From Chromobacterium sinusclupearum (GTDB lineage Bacteria > Pseudomonadota > Gammaproteobacteria > Burkholderiales > Chromobacteriaceae): 64,000 nt of DNA. The DNA is taken from assembly GCF_002902845.1 (NCBI RefSeq), contig NZ_PPTF01000029.1, positions 41,365-105,364 of the forward strand, given 5' to 3'. The translations under genes and the position numbers were made by a program. Positions 38,074 through 49,818 of the stretch are shown here, one piece after another. Every line of letters begins with the position of its first letter. Position 1 is the first letter of the stretch. The notes under the pieces were generated by a model. It was not told the DNA's origin, searched no databases, and worked only from the letters and a program-made list of their open reading frames with translations.

Positions 38074-38345
38074 CTGGCTTGCATCGGCTTGGCATGACTT
38101 GCGCCGCATGCCGGTTTTTGTGAAAAAAATCGGTAATGCGACATGTTTTTGCATCAAATCTGTGTTCTAATGCGCCCTTTTTTTCGGCGCGACGCCACTT
38201 CCCCCACCGCCTGAGACGCTGACTTCGTCTATGTTGAAGCCATGACGCGTGGCGGTCGGCCGTGAGTCCGCCTGTTTCACGCATGCACGACGCCCGTTGC
38301 GGACCGGCGGCGCGCCATGCTTTCGTTCGCGATGGAGAATCAGGT

Positions 38346-39677
38346 TTGAGCGAAAACAGTTCCTCCCCCAAAAAAGGCTCGCTCGGAGTCTGGATGTGCA
38401 CCGCCCTGGTGGTGGGCAATATGATAGGTTCTGGCGTGTTTCTGCTGCCCGCCTCGCTGGCGCCGTTTGGCGGCATTTCCTTGCTTGGCTGGCTGATCAC
38501 GGCTGCTGGCGCCATCTGTCTGGCGCTGGTGTTCGCCCGCCTGTCGGCCATCCTGCCGCGCGAAGGCGGGCCATATGCTTATATTCATGCCGGCTTTGGC
38601 GATTTTGCCGGGTTCTGGATTGCCTGGGGATACTGGATCGCCTTATGGGCAGGCAATGCCGCGCTGGCGGTGGCGGCCACCAGTTATATGCAAGTGTTCT
38701 TTCCTGTTCTCGGCCATAACGAATTGCTGGCTGGCGTTTTCGCCATCAGTCTGATCTGGATCGTTACCTGGATCAATAGTCGCGGCGCGCACAGCTCGGG
38801 CGTGGTGGCGGTGGTGACGACCCTGCTCAAGCTGCTGCCGCTGGCGGCGGTCACTTTCATCGGCTTTTTCCACCTGAATACCGACAATCTGGCTTTCAAT
38901 CCTCACCATAAGCCCTTGTTGTCCTCGCTGTCCGCGACCATGGCGCTGACGCTTTGGGCTTTCCTCGGCCTGGAGTCGGCCTCGGTGCCGGCCGGCGATG
39001 TCGATCAGCCAGAGAAGACCATTCCGCGGGCCACCGTCATCGGCACCTTGCTGGCCACCGTGCTGTACATCCTGTCCACGATATCGCTGATGGGCTTGAT
39101 GCCTTCCGATGTGCTGGCGGCGTCGCAGGCGCCATTTGCCGATGCGGCCCGGTTGATGTGGGGGGATTGGGGTTATTGGCTGGTCGGTTTCGGCGCGGTC
39201 GTGTCCTGCTTCGGCGCCCTCAACGGCTGGAGCCTGATGCAGGCGCATGTGCCGGCCGCTGCGGCCAAGGACAAGCTGTTTCCCAGCCGCTTCAATCAGC
39301 GCAATGCCGCAGGCGTGCCGATCTTCGGCCTAGTACTGTCCAGCACCTTGGTCACCATCCTGATGGCGATGAAATACGCCGGCGGCGACAGCGGAGTGAA
39401 GATTTTCGAGTTCATCATCCTGCTGGCCACCGCCACCACCTTGTTGCCATACGCGTTCTGCTCGATGGCGCTGATCGCCATCATGCTGATGCGTGGCAAG
39501 GCGTTTGCGCCGCGCGATTACGTGGCGCCGGGCTTCTTCGCCGGCATCGGCTTTGTGTATTCCTTGTGGGCGCTTTACGGCTCCGGCGCAGAGATCGTGA
39601 TGTGGGGCATGCTGTTGTTGATGCTCGGCCTGCCGATTTATGTCTGGCAGTTGAAAGAGCGCCACGCCGCCGATTGA
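38346..39677 (+). CDS. APC-family amino-acid antiporter (AdiC/PotE-like)
   Basis: A 443-residue inner-membrane protein with about twelve helices. It has the APC motif G-N-M-I-G-S-G-V-F near residue 23, the R-E-G-G-P-Y-A-Y motif of AdiC/PotE-type exchangers near residue 75, and the helix-6 G-L-E-S-A-S-V-P-A region. Arginine-agmatine, putrescine-ornithine or related exchange is likely. I favour the TTG start at 38346, eight bases after GGAG; the frame upstream to 38262 looks noncoding. No decarboxylase lies nearby. Upstream 38074-38345 shows no gene. Confidence 0.83.
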   Translation: MSENSSSPKKGSLGVWMCTALVVGNMIGSGVFLLPASLAPFGGISLLGWLITAAGAICLALVFARLSAILPREGGPYAYIHAGFGDFAGFWIAWGYWIALWAGNAALAVAATSYMQVFFPVLGHNELLAGVFAISLIWIVTWINSRGAHSSGVVAVVTTLLKLLPLAAVTFIGFFHLNTDNLAFNPHHKPLLSSLSATMALTLWAFLGLESASVPAGDVDQPEKTIPRATVIGTLLATVLYILSTISLMGLMPSDVLAASQAPFADAARLMWGDWGYWLVGFGAVVSCFGALNGWSLMQAHVPAAAAKDKLFPSRFNQRNAAGVPIFGLVLSSTLVTILMAMKYAGGDSGVKIFEFIILLATATTLLPYAFCSMALIAIMLMRGKAFAPRDYVAPGFFAGIGFVYSLWALYGSGAEIVMWGMLLLMLGLPIYVWQLKERHAAD

Positions 39678-39700
39678 GCGGCGGAAGCGGGATGCATGCC

Positions 39701-39731
39701 AAAGCGCAGCGCGAAAGCCTGCGCTTTTTTC
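39701..39731 (+). terminator. Terminator after the APC antiporter
   Basis: AAAGCGCAG (39701-39709) pairs with CTGCGCTTT (39719-39727), followed by further T. Confidence 0.9.
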
Positions 39732-39854
39732 GTTTCCGAATAGTTTTTATTGATAAAAATGTGCGCTTATTTTCTTTGAGAAACATTTATTCAGACTGTT
39801 TGACATCGAAATAAACTCGGCTTGCCAAGGCGGGGAGATGCCCACCATAATCGG

Positions 39855-40055
39855 CGAGTCATACAGGAGAGAGCGGCACCCGCGGCCGCCGCCGAAGGCG
39901 CAAGCGCACCCGCTAATCGCTCAGGCAAAAGGACTGTATCATCGAGCCGGCGGCCGCCGGCTTGCGCAATCTGGAGAGCGGCGCCCGCGCGGCGTCCACC
40001 GAAGGGGCTAACGGCTTATCCGGCCGGAAAATCTCAGGTGCAGGGACAGAGGGGT
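39855..40055 (+). promoter_or_regulatory. Tandem glycine riboswitch
   Basis: Two aptamers precede gcvT. In the first, ATACAG (39861-39866) closes with CTGTAT (39934-39939). The hallmark GGAGAG, GGCACC, CGCCGAAGG and ATCGCTCAGGCAAAAGGAC segments are visible. The second (about 39970-40052) has CTGGAGAG, CACCGAAGG and ATCTCAGGTGCAGGGACAG. Glycine binding normally turns on the downstream cleavage genes. Confidence 0.95.
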
Positions 40056-40100
40056 GTGGTTGATTGAGGCTATCCACACTTTTCTCGAAGGAACCGCGCC

Positions 40101-41189
40101 ATGACGGCCCCGAAACGTACTCCGCTGTTTGAAGCCCACATTGCCGCCGGCGCCAAGATGGTCGATTTCGCCGGTTGGGAAATGCCCATCCATTACGGTT
40201 CCCAGCTGAAAGAGCACGAAATCGTCCGCACCGACGCCGGCATGTTCGACGTCTCCCACATGACGGTGATCGACATCACCGGTTCCGACGCCAAGGCCTG
40301 GCTGCAAAAACTGATCGCCAACGATGTGGCCAAGCTCGGCTTCGAGGGCAAGGCGCTGTACTCCGGCATGCTGACGCCGCAGGGCACCGTCGTCGACGAT
40401 CTGATCGTCTATCTCACCGCTTATGGCTACCGCATGGTGGTCAATGCCGGCACTACCGAGAAAGACCTGGCCTGGATGGAAGCCCAGAAGGCTGGCTTCG
40501 ACGTGGCGCTGAAGGTGCGCCGTGACCTGGCGATGCTGGCGGTGCAAGGCCCCCAAGCCATTGAAAATGTCTGCGCCATCAAGCCGGAGCTGGCCGAAGC
40601 CATCCGCGCGCTGAAAGTGTTCCAGGGCCTGCCGCAGGGCGAATGGTTCTACGCCCGCACTGGCTATACCGGCGAAGATGGCCTGGAAATCATGATTCCC
40701 GCCGCCGAAGCCGTTTCCTTCTTCGAACAACTGCAAGCCGTCGGCGTCGCGCCCATCGGCCTCGGCGCGCGCGATACGTTGCGTCTGGAGGCCGGCATGA
40801 ATTTGTACGGCCACGACATGGACGAAACCGTGTCGCCGCTGGAAGCCGGCATGGGGTGGACCATCGCCTGGGAGCCGGCCGAGCGCAAATTCAATGGCCG
40901 CGAGGCGCTGGAAGCGCAAAAAGCCGCCGGCGTCAAAATGAAGCAGGTGGGGCTGGTGCTGGAAGGCCGCGGCGTGCTGCGCGAAGGCCAGAAGGTCCTG
41001 GTGGAAGGCGTCGGCGAAGGCGTGATCACCAGCGGCACTTTCTCGCCGACGCTGAAGCACTCCATCGCCATCGCCCGCGTGCCGGCCGCCACTGGCACTG
41101 CCGCCCAAGTGGACCTGCGCGGCACGCTGACCGATGTGCGCGTGGTGAAGATGCCCTTCGTGCGCAATGGCAAGAAAGTATTCGAATAA
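40101..41189 (+). CDS. gcvT: Glycine cleavage system T protein (aminomethyltransferase)
   Basis: A 362-residue protein that transfers the methylene group from the aminomethyl-lipoyl H protein to tetrahydrofolate. It carries [13 protein letters not shown] and M-F-D-V-S-H-M, and the aspartate region T-V-V-D-D-L-I-V-Y. The [10 protein letters not shown] motif is present. It is the first gene of the riboswitch-controlled gcvT-gcvH-gcvP set. An AAGGAA ribosome-binding site lies just upstream. Confidence 0.96.
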   Translation: MTAPKRTPLFEAHIAAGAKMVDFAGWEMPIHYGSQLKEHEIVRTDAGMFDVSHMTVIDITGSDAKAWLQKLIANDVAKLGFEGKALYSGMLTPQGTVVDDLIVYLTAYGYRMVVNAGTTEKDLAWMEAQKAGFDVALKVRRDLAMLAVQGPQAIENVCAIKPELAEAIRALKVFQGLPQGEWFYARTGYTGEDGLEIMIPAAEAVSFFEQLQAVGVAPIGLGARDTLRLEAGMNLYGHDMDETVSPLEAGMGWTIAWEPAERKFNGREALEAQKAAGVKMKQVGLVLEGRGVLREGQKVLVEGVGEGVITSGTFSPTLKHSIAIARVPAATGTAAQVDLRGTLTDVRVVKMPFVRNGKKVFE

Positions 41190-41254
41190 TCGGGCAGCGT
41201 CCTTGCGACGACTGCCGTCACCATTGATCCGATCTTAAGCTGGAGAACTTCAAG

Positions 41255-41641
41255 ATGAGCAATATCCCCGCCGAACTGAAATACGTCGAGAGCCACGAAT
41301 GGCTGCGCCTGGAAGCTGATGGCTCCGTGACCGTGGGCATCACCGCCCACGCGCAGGAGCTGCTGGGCGACATCGTCTTCGTCGAGCTGCCCAAGATCGG
41401 CAGCGTACTGGCCAAGGAAGAGCAGGCTGGCGCGGTGGAGTCGGTGAAAGCGGCTTCCGACGTCTACTGTCCGATCGCCGGCGAAGTGCTGGAAGTGAAT
41501 GGCGAGCTGGAAGGCGCGCCGGATCTGGCCAATAACGATCCGTACGGCGCGGGCTGGTTCTTCAAGATCAAGCCGGCCAATGCGTCCGACCTGGACGGCC
41601 TGATGGATGCCGCCGCCTACGCCAAGGAAATCGGCGCTTGA
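41255..41641 (+). CDS. gcvH: Glycine cleavage system H protein
   Basis: A 128-residue lipoyl-carrier protein. K65 in [10 protein letters not shown] is the lipoylation site. The family start P-A-E-L-K-Y and H-E-W, and A-H-A-Q-E-L-L-G-D, are intact. It carries aminomethyl between GcvP and GcvT. A terminator follows the stop, which could reduce expression of gcvP relative to gcvT-gcvH. Confidence 0.97.
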   Translation: MSNIPAELKYVESHEWLRLEADGSVTVGITAHAQELLGDIVFVELPKIGSVLAKEEQAGAVESVKAASDVYCPIAGEVLEVNGELEGAPDLANNDPYGAGWFFKIKPANASDLDGLMDAAAYAKEIGA

Positions 41642-41647
41642 TGTGAT

Positions 41648-41686
41648 ACGCCCCTTAGTCGCAAGACACAGGGGCGTTTGTTTTTT
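41648..41686 (+). terminator. Terminator between gcvH and gcvP
   Basis: ACGCCCC (41648-41654) pairs with GGGGCGT (41671-41677). TTGTTTTTT follows. Confidence 0.85.
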
Positions 41687-41687
41687 A

Positions 41688-41806
41688 GCCACGAAAACCA
41701 CGAAAAGACACGAAAGATAACAGGAAGCCTGTTCCGGCTTCTCTCAGCGTGAGCGGCTTTTCGGCTTCGCGTCATGCCGTTCGTGTCCTTTCATGGTTTT
41801 CGTGGC
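41688..41806. repeat. Long imperfect inverted repeat between gcvH and gcvP
   Basis: The 27-base arms at 41688-41714 and 41780-41806 pair with only two mismatches. The arm consists of related short units: CCACGAAAA, CCACGAAAAG, ACACGAAAG. Inner hairpins (GAAGCC/GGCTTC) add to the fold. Similar CACGAAA-type units occur between genes in many bacteria, from memory, so this may be a dispersed palindromic repeat or a MITE remnant. No flanking target duplication was found. Confidence 0.6.
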
Positions 41807-41822
41807 CAAAGAAAGGTCTTGT

Positions 41823-44675
<2,853 letters not shown>

Positions 44676-44698
44676 AACTCGTCTCCTAACTGTAAACG

Positions 44699-44729
44699 AC
44701 CCCGTCCGGCGCTGCTTGACGGGGTTTTT
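44699..44729 (+). terminator. Terminator after gcvP
   Basis: ACCCCGTC (44699-44706) pairs with GACGGGGT (44718-44725) and T-run follows. Confidence 0.9.
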
Positions 44730-44761
44730 CTTTATCTTGTTGGCCATCATTTAGGTGTAAA

Positions 44762-44817
44762 TACTTAGTATGTGTATCTAAGTAGTAACAATTTCCCATA
44801 AGAACTATTACTAGTAA
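44762..44817. promoter_or_regulatory. Two dyads in an AT-rich leader
   Basis: TACTTAG (44762-44768) and CTAAGTA (44778-44784) form a 7-bp dyad with a 9-base spacer. TTACTAGTAA (44808-44817) is a perfect palindrome. Both lie upstream of the TehB-like gene and may be operators. Confidence 0.35.
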
Positions 44818-44888
44818 GTAGTTTCCACCTGCCGATGATTTGCCTTGTCGGTGCTTGTTTTTGGGAGTGCGTGAGCAGGGGAATAAAT

Positions 44889-45533
44889 ATGGGTGCCGCG
44901 GATTTCGATGGTTTTTATCGCAGCAATGCGTCGTTCTATGGGGACCGGCCAGCGCTGTCCCTGATTTATTATCTGGATAAGTACAATGTGAAAGGAGAGG
45001 GCGTCGGACTGGATCTGGGATGCGGCCAAGGGCGCAATGCCCTGTATCTGGCGCGCCGCGGTTTTTCCATGCGAGGCCTGGATCAGTCTGCGGAGGCGGT
45101 GGCTCGTTTGAGCGGGCTGGCCGACGAGTTGCAACTCGATGTCAATGGAGGCGTGGCCGATTTGGCCAATATGGCGGAGGCGGATATCGAGCCGCAGCAT
45201 TATCAGATCATCGTGGCCTATACCCTGCTGGATCATTTGAGCGAGGAGGCGGGCGCCAGGTTGGCGCAAGCCATGGTATCGGGCCTTGCGCCAGGCGGCT
45301 TTCTGTTCGCCTCGGTATTTCTGGTGGACGATCCCGGCTGCAGTGGCCGCGGCGGACGCGCCAGCGAAACCGCCGCCTATATCCGCCATTACTACCGGTC
45401 CGGAGAATTAAAGACACAATTTGCCCAGCTGGAAGCCCTGGCCTATCAGGAGGAATATGCGCTCGATCTCAGCCATGGCTGGCCCCATCACCACAGCATG
45501 GCCAGATTGTTTGCGCGCAAACCGATCAATTGA
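44889..45533 (+). CDS. TehB-like SAM-dependent methyltransferase
   Basis: A 214-residue class I methyltransferase. Motif I is G-L-D-L-G-C-G-Q-G-R-N-A-L-Y-L-A (near residues 40-55), as in TehB, and the acidic strand-2 residue is in R-G-L-D-Q-S. TehB methylates tellurite, but related enzymes act on other small molecules, so the substrate is uncertain. AGGGG lies seven bases before the ATG at 44889; the frame to 44835 is not needed. A strong terminator follows. Confidence 0.77.
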   Translation: MGAADFDGFYRSNASFYGDRPALSLIYYLDKYNVKGEGVGLDLGCGQGRNALYLARRGFSMRGLDQSAEAVARLSGLADELQLDVNGGVADLANMAEADIEPQHYQIIVAYTLLDHLSEEAGARLAQAMVSGLAPGGFLFASVFLVDDPGCSGRGGRASETAAYIRHYYRSGELKTQFAQLEALAYQEEYALDLSHGWPHHHSMARLFARKPIN

Positions 45534-45550
45534 AGCCATTCACATCATCC

Positions 45551-45576
45551 AAGCAGGGCGAGCGCCCTGCTTTTTT
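45551..45576 (+). terminator. Terminator after the TehB-like gene
   Basis: AAGCAGGGC pairs with GCCCTGCTT around a four-base loop, followed by TTTT. Confidence 0.9.
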
Positions 45577-45664
45577 CATTCTGCAGCTGAAACGCATGCC
45601 TGCCGAAATTGCGGCGGTGAAAATGCCGGCTGCGCAAAATAACAGCAGCGTCGGCTATCTCGTT

Positions 45665-45673
45665 TGCTACAAT
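45665..45673 (+). promoter_or_regulatory. Extended -10 promoter of the PAS-GGDEF-EAL gene
   Basis: TGC followed by TACAAT (45668-45673) lies about 65 bases before the start codon. The -35 box is weak. Confidence 0.45.
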
Positions 45674-45738
45674 GGCAAGCCTTGCCGATAAACGGCGAGC
45701 CGAATTTTTGATGAATAAATAAAAGGTTAACGGCAATC

Positions 45739-47733
45739 ATGCCGAAGAAGAACGTCATCTCCTGGCAGGGAGACAATTTGCCGATGCTGGAGGCTTTGAG
45801 CCTGCCGGTTTGGGTGTTCGATATCGATAACAAACGCGTATTCTGGGCCAATCCGGCCGCTCTGGAAGTGTGGGGCGCCGATAGCCTGCAGGAATTATGC
45901 GCGCGCGACATGTCGCGCGATATGTCGGTATCCGTGGCGCAGCGGCTCAGCCAGTATCAACAGGATTTCGAACGCGACAATGCCGTGTTCACCGAGAGCT
46001 GGACGCTTTACCCCAAAGGCATGCCGCGGCAGTTGAAAGTCGTATTCCGCGGCATTCAGGTGGAAGGCCGGATGATGATGTTCTGCGAGGCGCAGAATAC
46101 GCTGTCCACCGATCCTGCCACGTTGCGCAGCGCCGAGGCGCTGATGCATACCTCCATGCTGGTCACGCTGTATGACTCCGCCGGCATGGTGTTGTACCGC
46201 AATCCATCGGCCCGCGCCAAGGTGGCCTATGCCAGCGAAACCTGGCGCCAGCATTTCATTCATGATGGCGACTGGCAAACCCTGCAACAGGGGGTGGCCG
46301 CCGCCGGCGAGGCCAGACAGCTGGCCCAGGTGCATACCCGGCAGGGCATGCGCTGGCATGAAATCGCCGTGCGCGCGTGCCGCGACGGGGTATCGGGCCA
46401 GGACGCGCTGCTGGTCACGGAAGTGGACATCACTGATCTGAAGCACGCCGAGGCGCGCGCCAGCTTCCTAGCCAATCACGACGTATTGACCGGCCTGCCC
46501 AACCGCAACGGCATTCGCAGCGAGTTGCTGCCGTATTTGCAACAGGCCCTGCGCGACGGCCGCCAGGTGGCCTTGATGTTCATCGACCTGGACCGCTTCA
46601 AGAACGTCAACGACTCCCTGGGCCACGCCAGCGGCGACGAGATGCTGATCCGCATGAGCGGGCGCCTGTCGCAACTGCTGGGGCACGATGAGAAAGTGGC
46701 CCGCCTGGGCGGCGACGAATTCCTGGTGATGCTGGCGGCGCCGGATGTGGCGCAGCGGGCGGAGGCCTTGGGGCTTCGAATTTTGCAAAGCCTGGCGATG
46801 CCGATGCGGCTGGGCGGCATGGACATCAGCGTTTCGGCCTCCATAGGCATCAGCGTGTGCGGCGAGGGGCGGCTGGACATCGAACAGATGATGCGCCACG
46901 CCGACTTGGCCATGTACGCCGCCAAGGACGCCGGCCGCAACAATCTGATGTTCTTCGCGCCGGCGCTGGAAGAGCGCAGCCAGGCGCAGCTGGCGATGGA
47001 GCGCGATATCCGGCGCGGCCTGGACGGCGGCGAATTCGTCGCCTACTTCCAGCCGCGCGTCGATGTGGCCAGCGGCCGCATCGTCGGCGCCGAGGCCCTG
47101 GCGCGCTGGCAACACCCGATGCGCGGCATGCTGATGCCGGATGCCTTCATCCCCTTGTGCGAAGACTGTGGCATGGTGCGCGAACTGGGCCGGCAGATAC
47201 TGTCCCAGGCGGCCCGCCAGCAGCGCCAATGGCGCGAGCGCGGCCTGGATCTGATGGTGTCGGTCAATCTGTCGCCCAGCCAGTTCGTCGATCCGGCGCT
47301 GGCCGAGATGGTGGCGCAGGCCTTGCGCGACAGCGGCTGTCAGCCGGAAAAGCTGGAACTGGAAATCACCGAGTCGGTGCTGCTGGGCGATGACGAGCAA
47401 ACCATGCGCACGCTGCAGTCGCTGCGCGCGCTGGGCGTGCGCATCGCAGTGGACGACTTCGGCACCGGCTACTCCAATCTGGCCTATCTGCAGCGCTACC
47501 CGTTGACCTCGCTGAAGATAGACCGTTCTTTTGTCGCCGATCTGGAACGGCGGCCGGCCATTGCCGAGATGATCACCACGCTATGCCGCATGATGGGACT
47601 GAACATGGTGGCGGAGGGTGTGGAGACGTCGCAGCAGCTGCGCTGGTTGGCGGAGCGCGGCTGTCAGGAGTACCAGGGCTTCCTGTGCAGCCCGGCCTTG
47701 CCGGCCAATCTGTTCGCGCAATTGGTGATGTAG
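45739..47733 (+). CDS. PAS-GGDEF-EAL protein
   Basis: A 664-residue soluble c-di-GMP enzyme with two PAS-like segments (about 15-120 and 130-235). A GGDEF domain carries the intact G-G-D-E-F at 324-328 but no RxxD I-site before it. The EAL domain has E-A-L-A-R-W, L-E-I-T-E-S, D-D-F-G-T-G-Y-S and K-I-D-R-S-F. Both active sites look complete, so it may be bifunctional. No membrane segments are visible, so it senses a cytoplasmic signal. A terminator follows. Confidence 0.9.
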   Translation: MPKKNVISWQGDNLPMLEALSLPVWVFDIDNKRVFWANPAALEVWGADSLQELCARDMSRDMSVSVAQRLSQYQQDFERDNAVFTESWTLYPKGMPRQLKVVFRGIQVEGRMMMFCEAQNTLSTDPATLRSAEALMHTSMLVTLYDSAGMVLYRNPSARAKVAYASETWRQHFIHDGDWQTLQQGVAAAGEARQLAQVHTRQGMRWHEIAVRACRDGVSGQDALLVTEVDITDLKHAEARASFLANHDVLTGLPNRNGIRSELLPYLQQALRDGRQVALMFIDLDRFKNVNDSLGHASGDEMLIRMSGRLSQLLGHDEKVARLGGDEFLVMLAAPDVAQRAEALGLRILQSLAMPMRLGGMDISVSASIGISVCGEGRLDIEQMMRHADLAMYAAKDAGRNNLMFFAPALEERSQAQLAMERDIRRGLDGGEFVAYFQPRVDVASGRIVGAEALARWQHPMRGMLMPDAFIPLCEDCGMVRELGRQILSQAARQQRQWRERGLDLMVSVNLSPSQFVDPALAEMVAQALRDSGCQPEKLELEITESVLLGDDEQTMRTLQSLRALGVRIAVDDFGTGYSNLAYLQRYPLTSLKIDRSFVADLERRPAIAEMITTLCRMMGLNMVAEGVETSQQLRWLAERGCQEYQGFLCSPALPANLFAQLVM

Positions 47734-47736
47734 ACG

Positions 47737-47765
47737 AGCGCCCGTTTTGAACGGGCGCTTATTAT
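47737..47765 (+). terminator. Terminator after the PAS-GGDEF-EAL gene
   Basis: AGCGCCCGTT pairs with AACGGGCGCT (47737-47746, 47750-47759), followed by a T-rich stretch. Confidence 0.85.
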
Positions 47766-47862
47766 CTTAGCCTGATTAATTCGTTGGTTTTCATGCCGGA
47801 TTGGCTTAACCTATTGCGAGTCATGCGCCCGGCATTTTGACGGGCGCCGCAAGGAGAATGCC

Positions 47863-49446
47863 ATGAAGGTTCTGTCCGCCGCCCTGCTGGCGGCCTGGTT
47901 GCCGCTGGGCGCCATGGCCGCCAAGCCGCTCACCATTTGCACCGACGCCAACCCCGAAGGCTTCGATGTGGTGCAATACAACTCCCTGGTCACCACCAAT
48001 GCCTCCGCCGATGTGCTGATGAGCCGGCTGGTGGAATACGATGCCGCCGCAGGCAAGCTGCGCCCCGGCTTGGCGCGCAGCTGGGAAGCCAGCCCGGATG
48101 GCCTGTCCTACACGTTTCATCTGCGTCCCGACGCGGTCTTCCATAGCACCGACTACTTCAAGCCCACGCGCAAGCTGAACGCCGACGATGTGGCGTTCAC
48201 CTTCGACCGCATGCTGAACCCGGACAATCCCTGGTACAAGACCGCGCCGGCCGGTTATCCGCACGCCCAGGCCATGCAGTTTCCCAAGCTGATCAAGGCC
48301 GTGCGCAAGCTGGATGCGCAAACCGTGCGCTTCGAGCTGAACTACCCCGAAGCGACTTTCCTCTCCAGTCTGACCATGGGCTTCGCCTCCATCTATTCTG
48401 CCGAATACGCGGCGCAGCTGCTGGCGGCAGGCAAGACCGCCGAACTGAACAGCAAGCCCATCGGCACCGGGCCGTTCATCCTCAAGAGCTTCGTCAAGGA
48501 CGCGCTGGTTCGCTATCAGCCCAACCCGGCGTATTTTGGCGGCAAGCCCAAGGTATCGGCGCTGATCTACGCCATCACGCCGGATTCCAGCGTGCGCTTG
48601 CAGAAGCTGCGCGCAGGCGAATGCCAGATCGCGCTGTCGCCCAAGCCGCAGGACGTGCAGTCGGCGCAGGCCGACGCCCGCTTGCGGGTGTGGCAGGCGC
48701 CGGCCTTCATGACAGCCTTCGTCGCCTTCAACAGCCAGAAGAAGCCGCTGGACAATCCGCAGGTGCGGCAGGCGATCAATCTGGCCTTCGATAAAGCCAG
48801 CTATCTGAAAGCCGTGTTCGGTAATGGCGCGATTGCCGCCAATCTGGTGTATCCGCCCAATACCTGGAGCTACGACAAAACCATCAAGCCTTATCCGTAC
48901 GATCCGGCGCGGGCCAAGAAGCTGCTGGCGCAGGCCGGTTATCCGGACGGCTTCGATGTCGATGTCTGGGTCCGGCCCAGCGGCAGCACGCTGAACCCCA
49001 GCCCCAAGGCCGGCGCGGAAATGCTGCAGGCGGATCTGGCCAAGGTCGGCATCCGCCTGCGGATACAGGTGCTGGAGTGGGGCGAACTGATCAAGCGGGG
49101 CAAGGCTGGCGAGCACCAGATGCTGTTCATGGGCTGGGCTGGCGACAACGGTGATCCGGACAACTTCCTGACTCCGCAGTTTTCCTGCTCGGCCGTGCAG
49201 TCCGGCACCAATTTCGCCCGCTATTGCGATGCGCGTTTGGACAAGCTGATCAGCGACGGCAAGAAGACGGCCGACTTCAAGGCGCGCAGCAAGCTGTATC
49301 AGTCGGCGCAGCGCCTCATCCACGATCAGGCGCTATGGCTGCCGCTGGCGCATCCCACGGCCTATGTCTTGGCGCGCAAGGAGGTCAACGGCTTTGCGGT
49401 CAATCCGTACGGCCGGGTCGACTTCTCCGCGGCGGCGGTGAAATAG
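47863..49446 (+). CDS. ABC transporter peptide-binding protein (SBP family 5)
   Basis: A 527-residue periplasmic binding protein with a signal peptide (MKVLSAALLAAWLPLGAMA). The SBP-5 signature region is S-A-D-V-L-M-S-R-L-V-E-Y-D and then L-R-P-G-L-A-R-S-W-E. It resembles the dipeptide-binding protein DppA; the peptide or other ligand is unknown. AAGGAG lies six bases before the ATG. No permease genes follow, so it may serve a transporter encoded elsewhere. A terminator-like hairpin lies at 49466. Confidence 0.9.
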   Translation: MKVLSAALLAAWLPLGAMAAKPLTICTDANPEGFDVVQYNSLVTTNASADVLMSRLVEYDAAAGKLRPGLARSWEASPDGLSYTFHLRPDAVFHSTDYFKPTRKLNADDVAFTFDRMLNPDNPWYKTAPAGYPHAQAMQFPKLIKAVRKLDAQTVRFELNYPEATFLSSLTMGFASIYSAEYAAQLLAAGKTAELNSKPIGTGPFILKSFVKDALVRYQPNPAYFGGKPKVSALIYAITPDSSVRLQKLRAGECQIALSPKPQDVQSAQADARLRVWQAPAFMTAFVAFNSQKKPLDNPQVRQAINLAFDKASYLKAVFGNGAIAANLVYPPNTWSYDKTIKPYPYDPARAKKLLAQAGYPDGFDVDVWVRPSGSTLNPSPKAGAEMLQADLAKVGIRLRIQVLEWGELIKRGKAGEHQMLFMGWAGDNGDPDNFLTPQFSCSAVQSGTNFARYCDARLDKLISDGKKTADFKARSKLYQSAQRLIHDQALWLPLAHPTAYVLARKEVNGFAVNPYGRVDFSAAAVK

Positions 49447-49465
49447 TTTTCGCGGCATTGGTCGG

Positions 49466-49500
49466 AAAGCGATTTTTTGAAATAGAGCAGTCGCTTTTTT
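49466..49500 (+). terminator. Terminator after the binding-protein gene
   Basis: AAAGCGA (49466-49472) pairs with TCGCTTT (49491-49497), followed by TTT. The stem is short. Confidence 0.6.
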
Positions 49501-49514
49501 GATGATTCCTTGCC

Positions 49515-49581
49515 GGCGCGCAAGGCGGACAGGCCGCAGCGGGCGCATCCTCTGCGCCACGGCCGTCCGATCTTGCGCGCC
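49515..49581. other. Long near-perfect hairpin, candidate RNA element or repeat
   Basis: GGCGCGCAAG (49515-49524) pairs with CTTGCGCGCC (49572-49581). Inside, GGAC/GTCC and GGCCG/CGGCC pair, and the tip GGCGCA/TGCGCC closes a five-base loop. No gene, T-run or direct repeat flanks it. Confidence 0.55.
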
Positions 49582-49818
49582 GCTCGCCTGATCTCCCCTG
49601 CTTGCAGCGCATTGCGCCGCAAAATCCGCTTGCATGCCGCACCATTGATTTTGGTAGTATTGTGTTGGCGGCTGCCGCTTGCGGCGGCGGCCTGGGGAGA
49701 GAGGAGCGCCGGGCTATTGGCGTGTCTAGCTTGTTCTTAGAATGTGCCCACCCTCGCTTGGGCGCGCGGTTTCGCGTATCATGCGGCGGACATGGGACGA
49801 TAAATGATAAAACAATAG

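Larger units (their letters stand above)
49447..49818. other. Noncoding interval with terminator and long hairpin
   Basis: This 372-bp region holds a terminator, a 67-nt hairpin and a promoter-like zone before the TetR gene (TAGAAT near 49737). No gene is seen. Confidence 0.4.
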
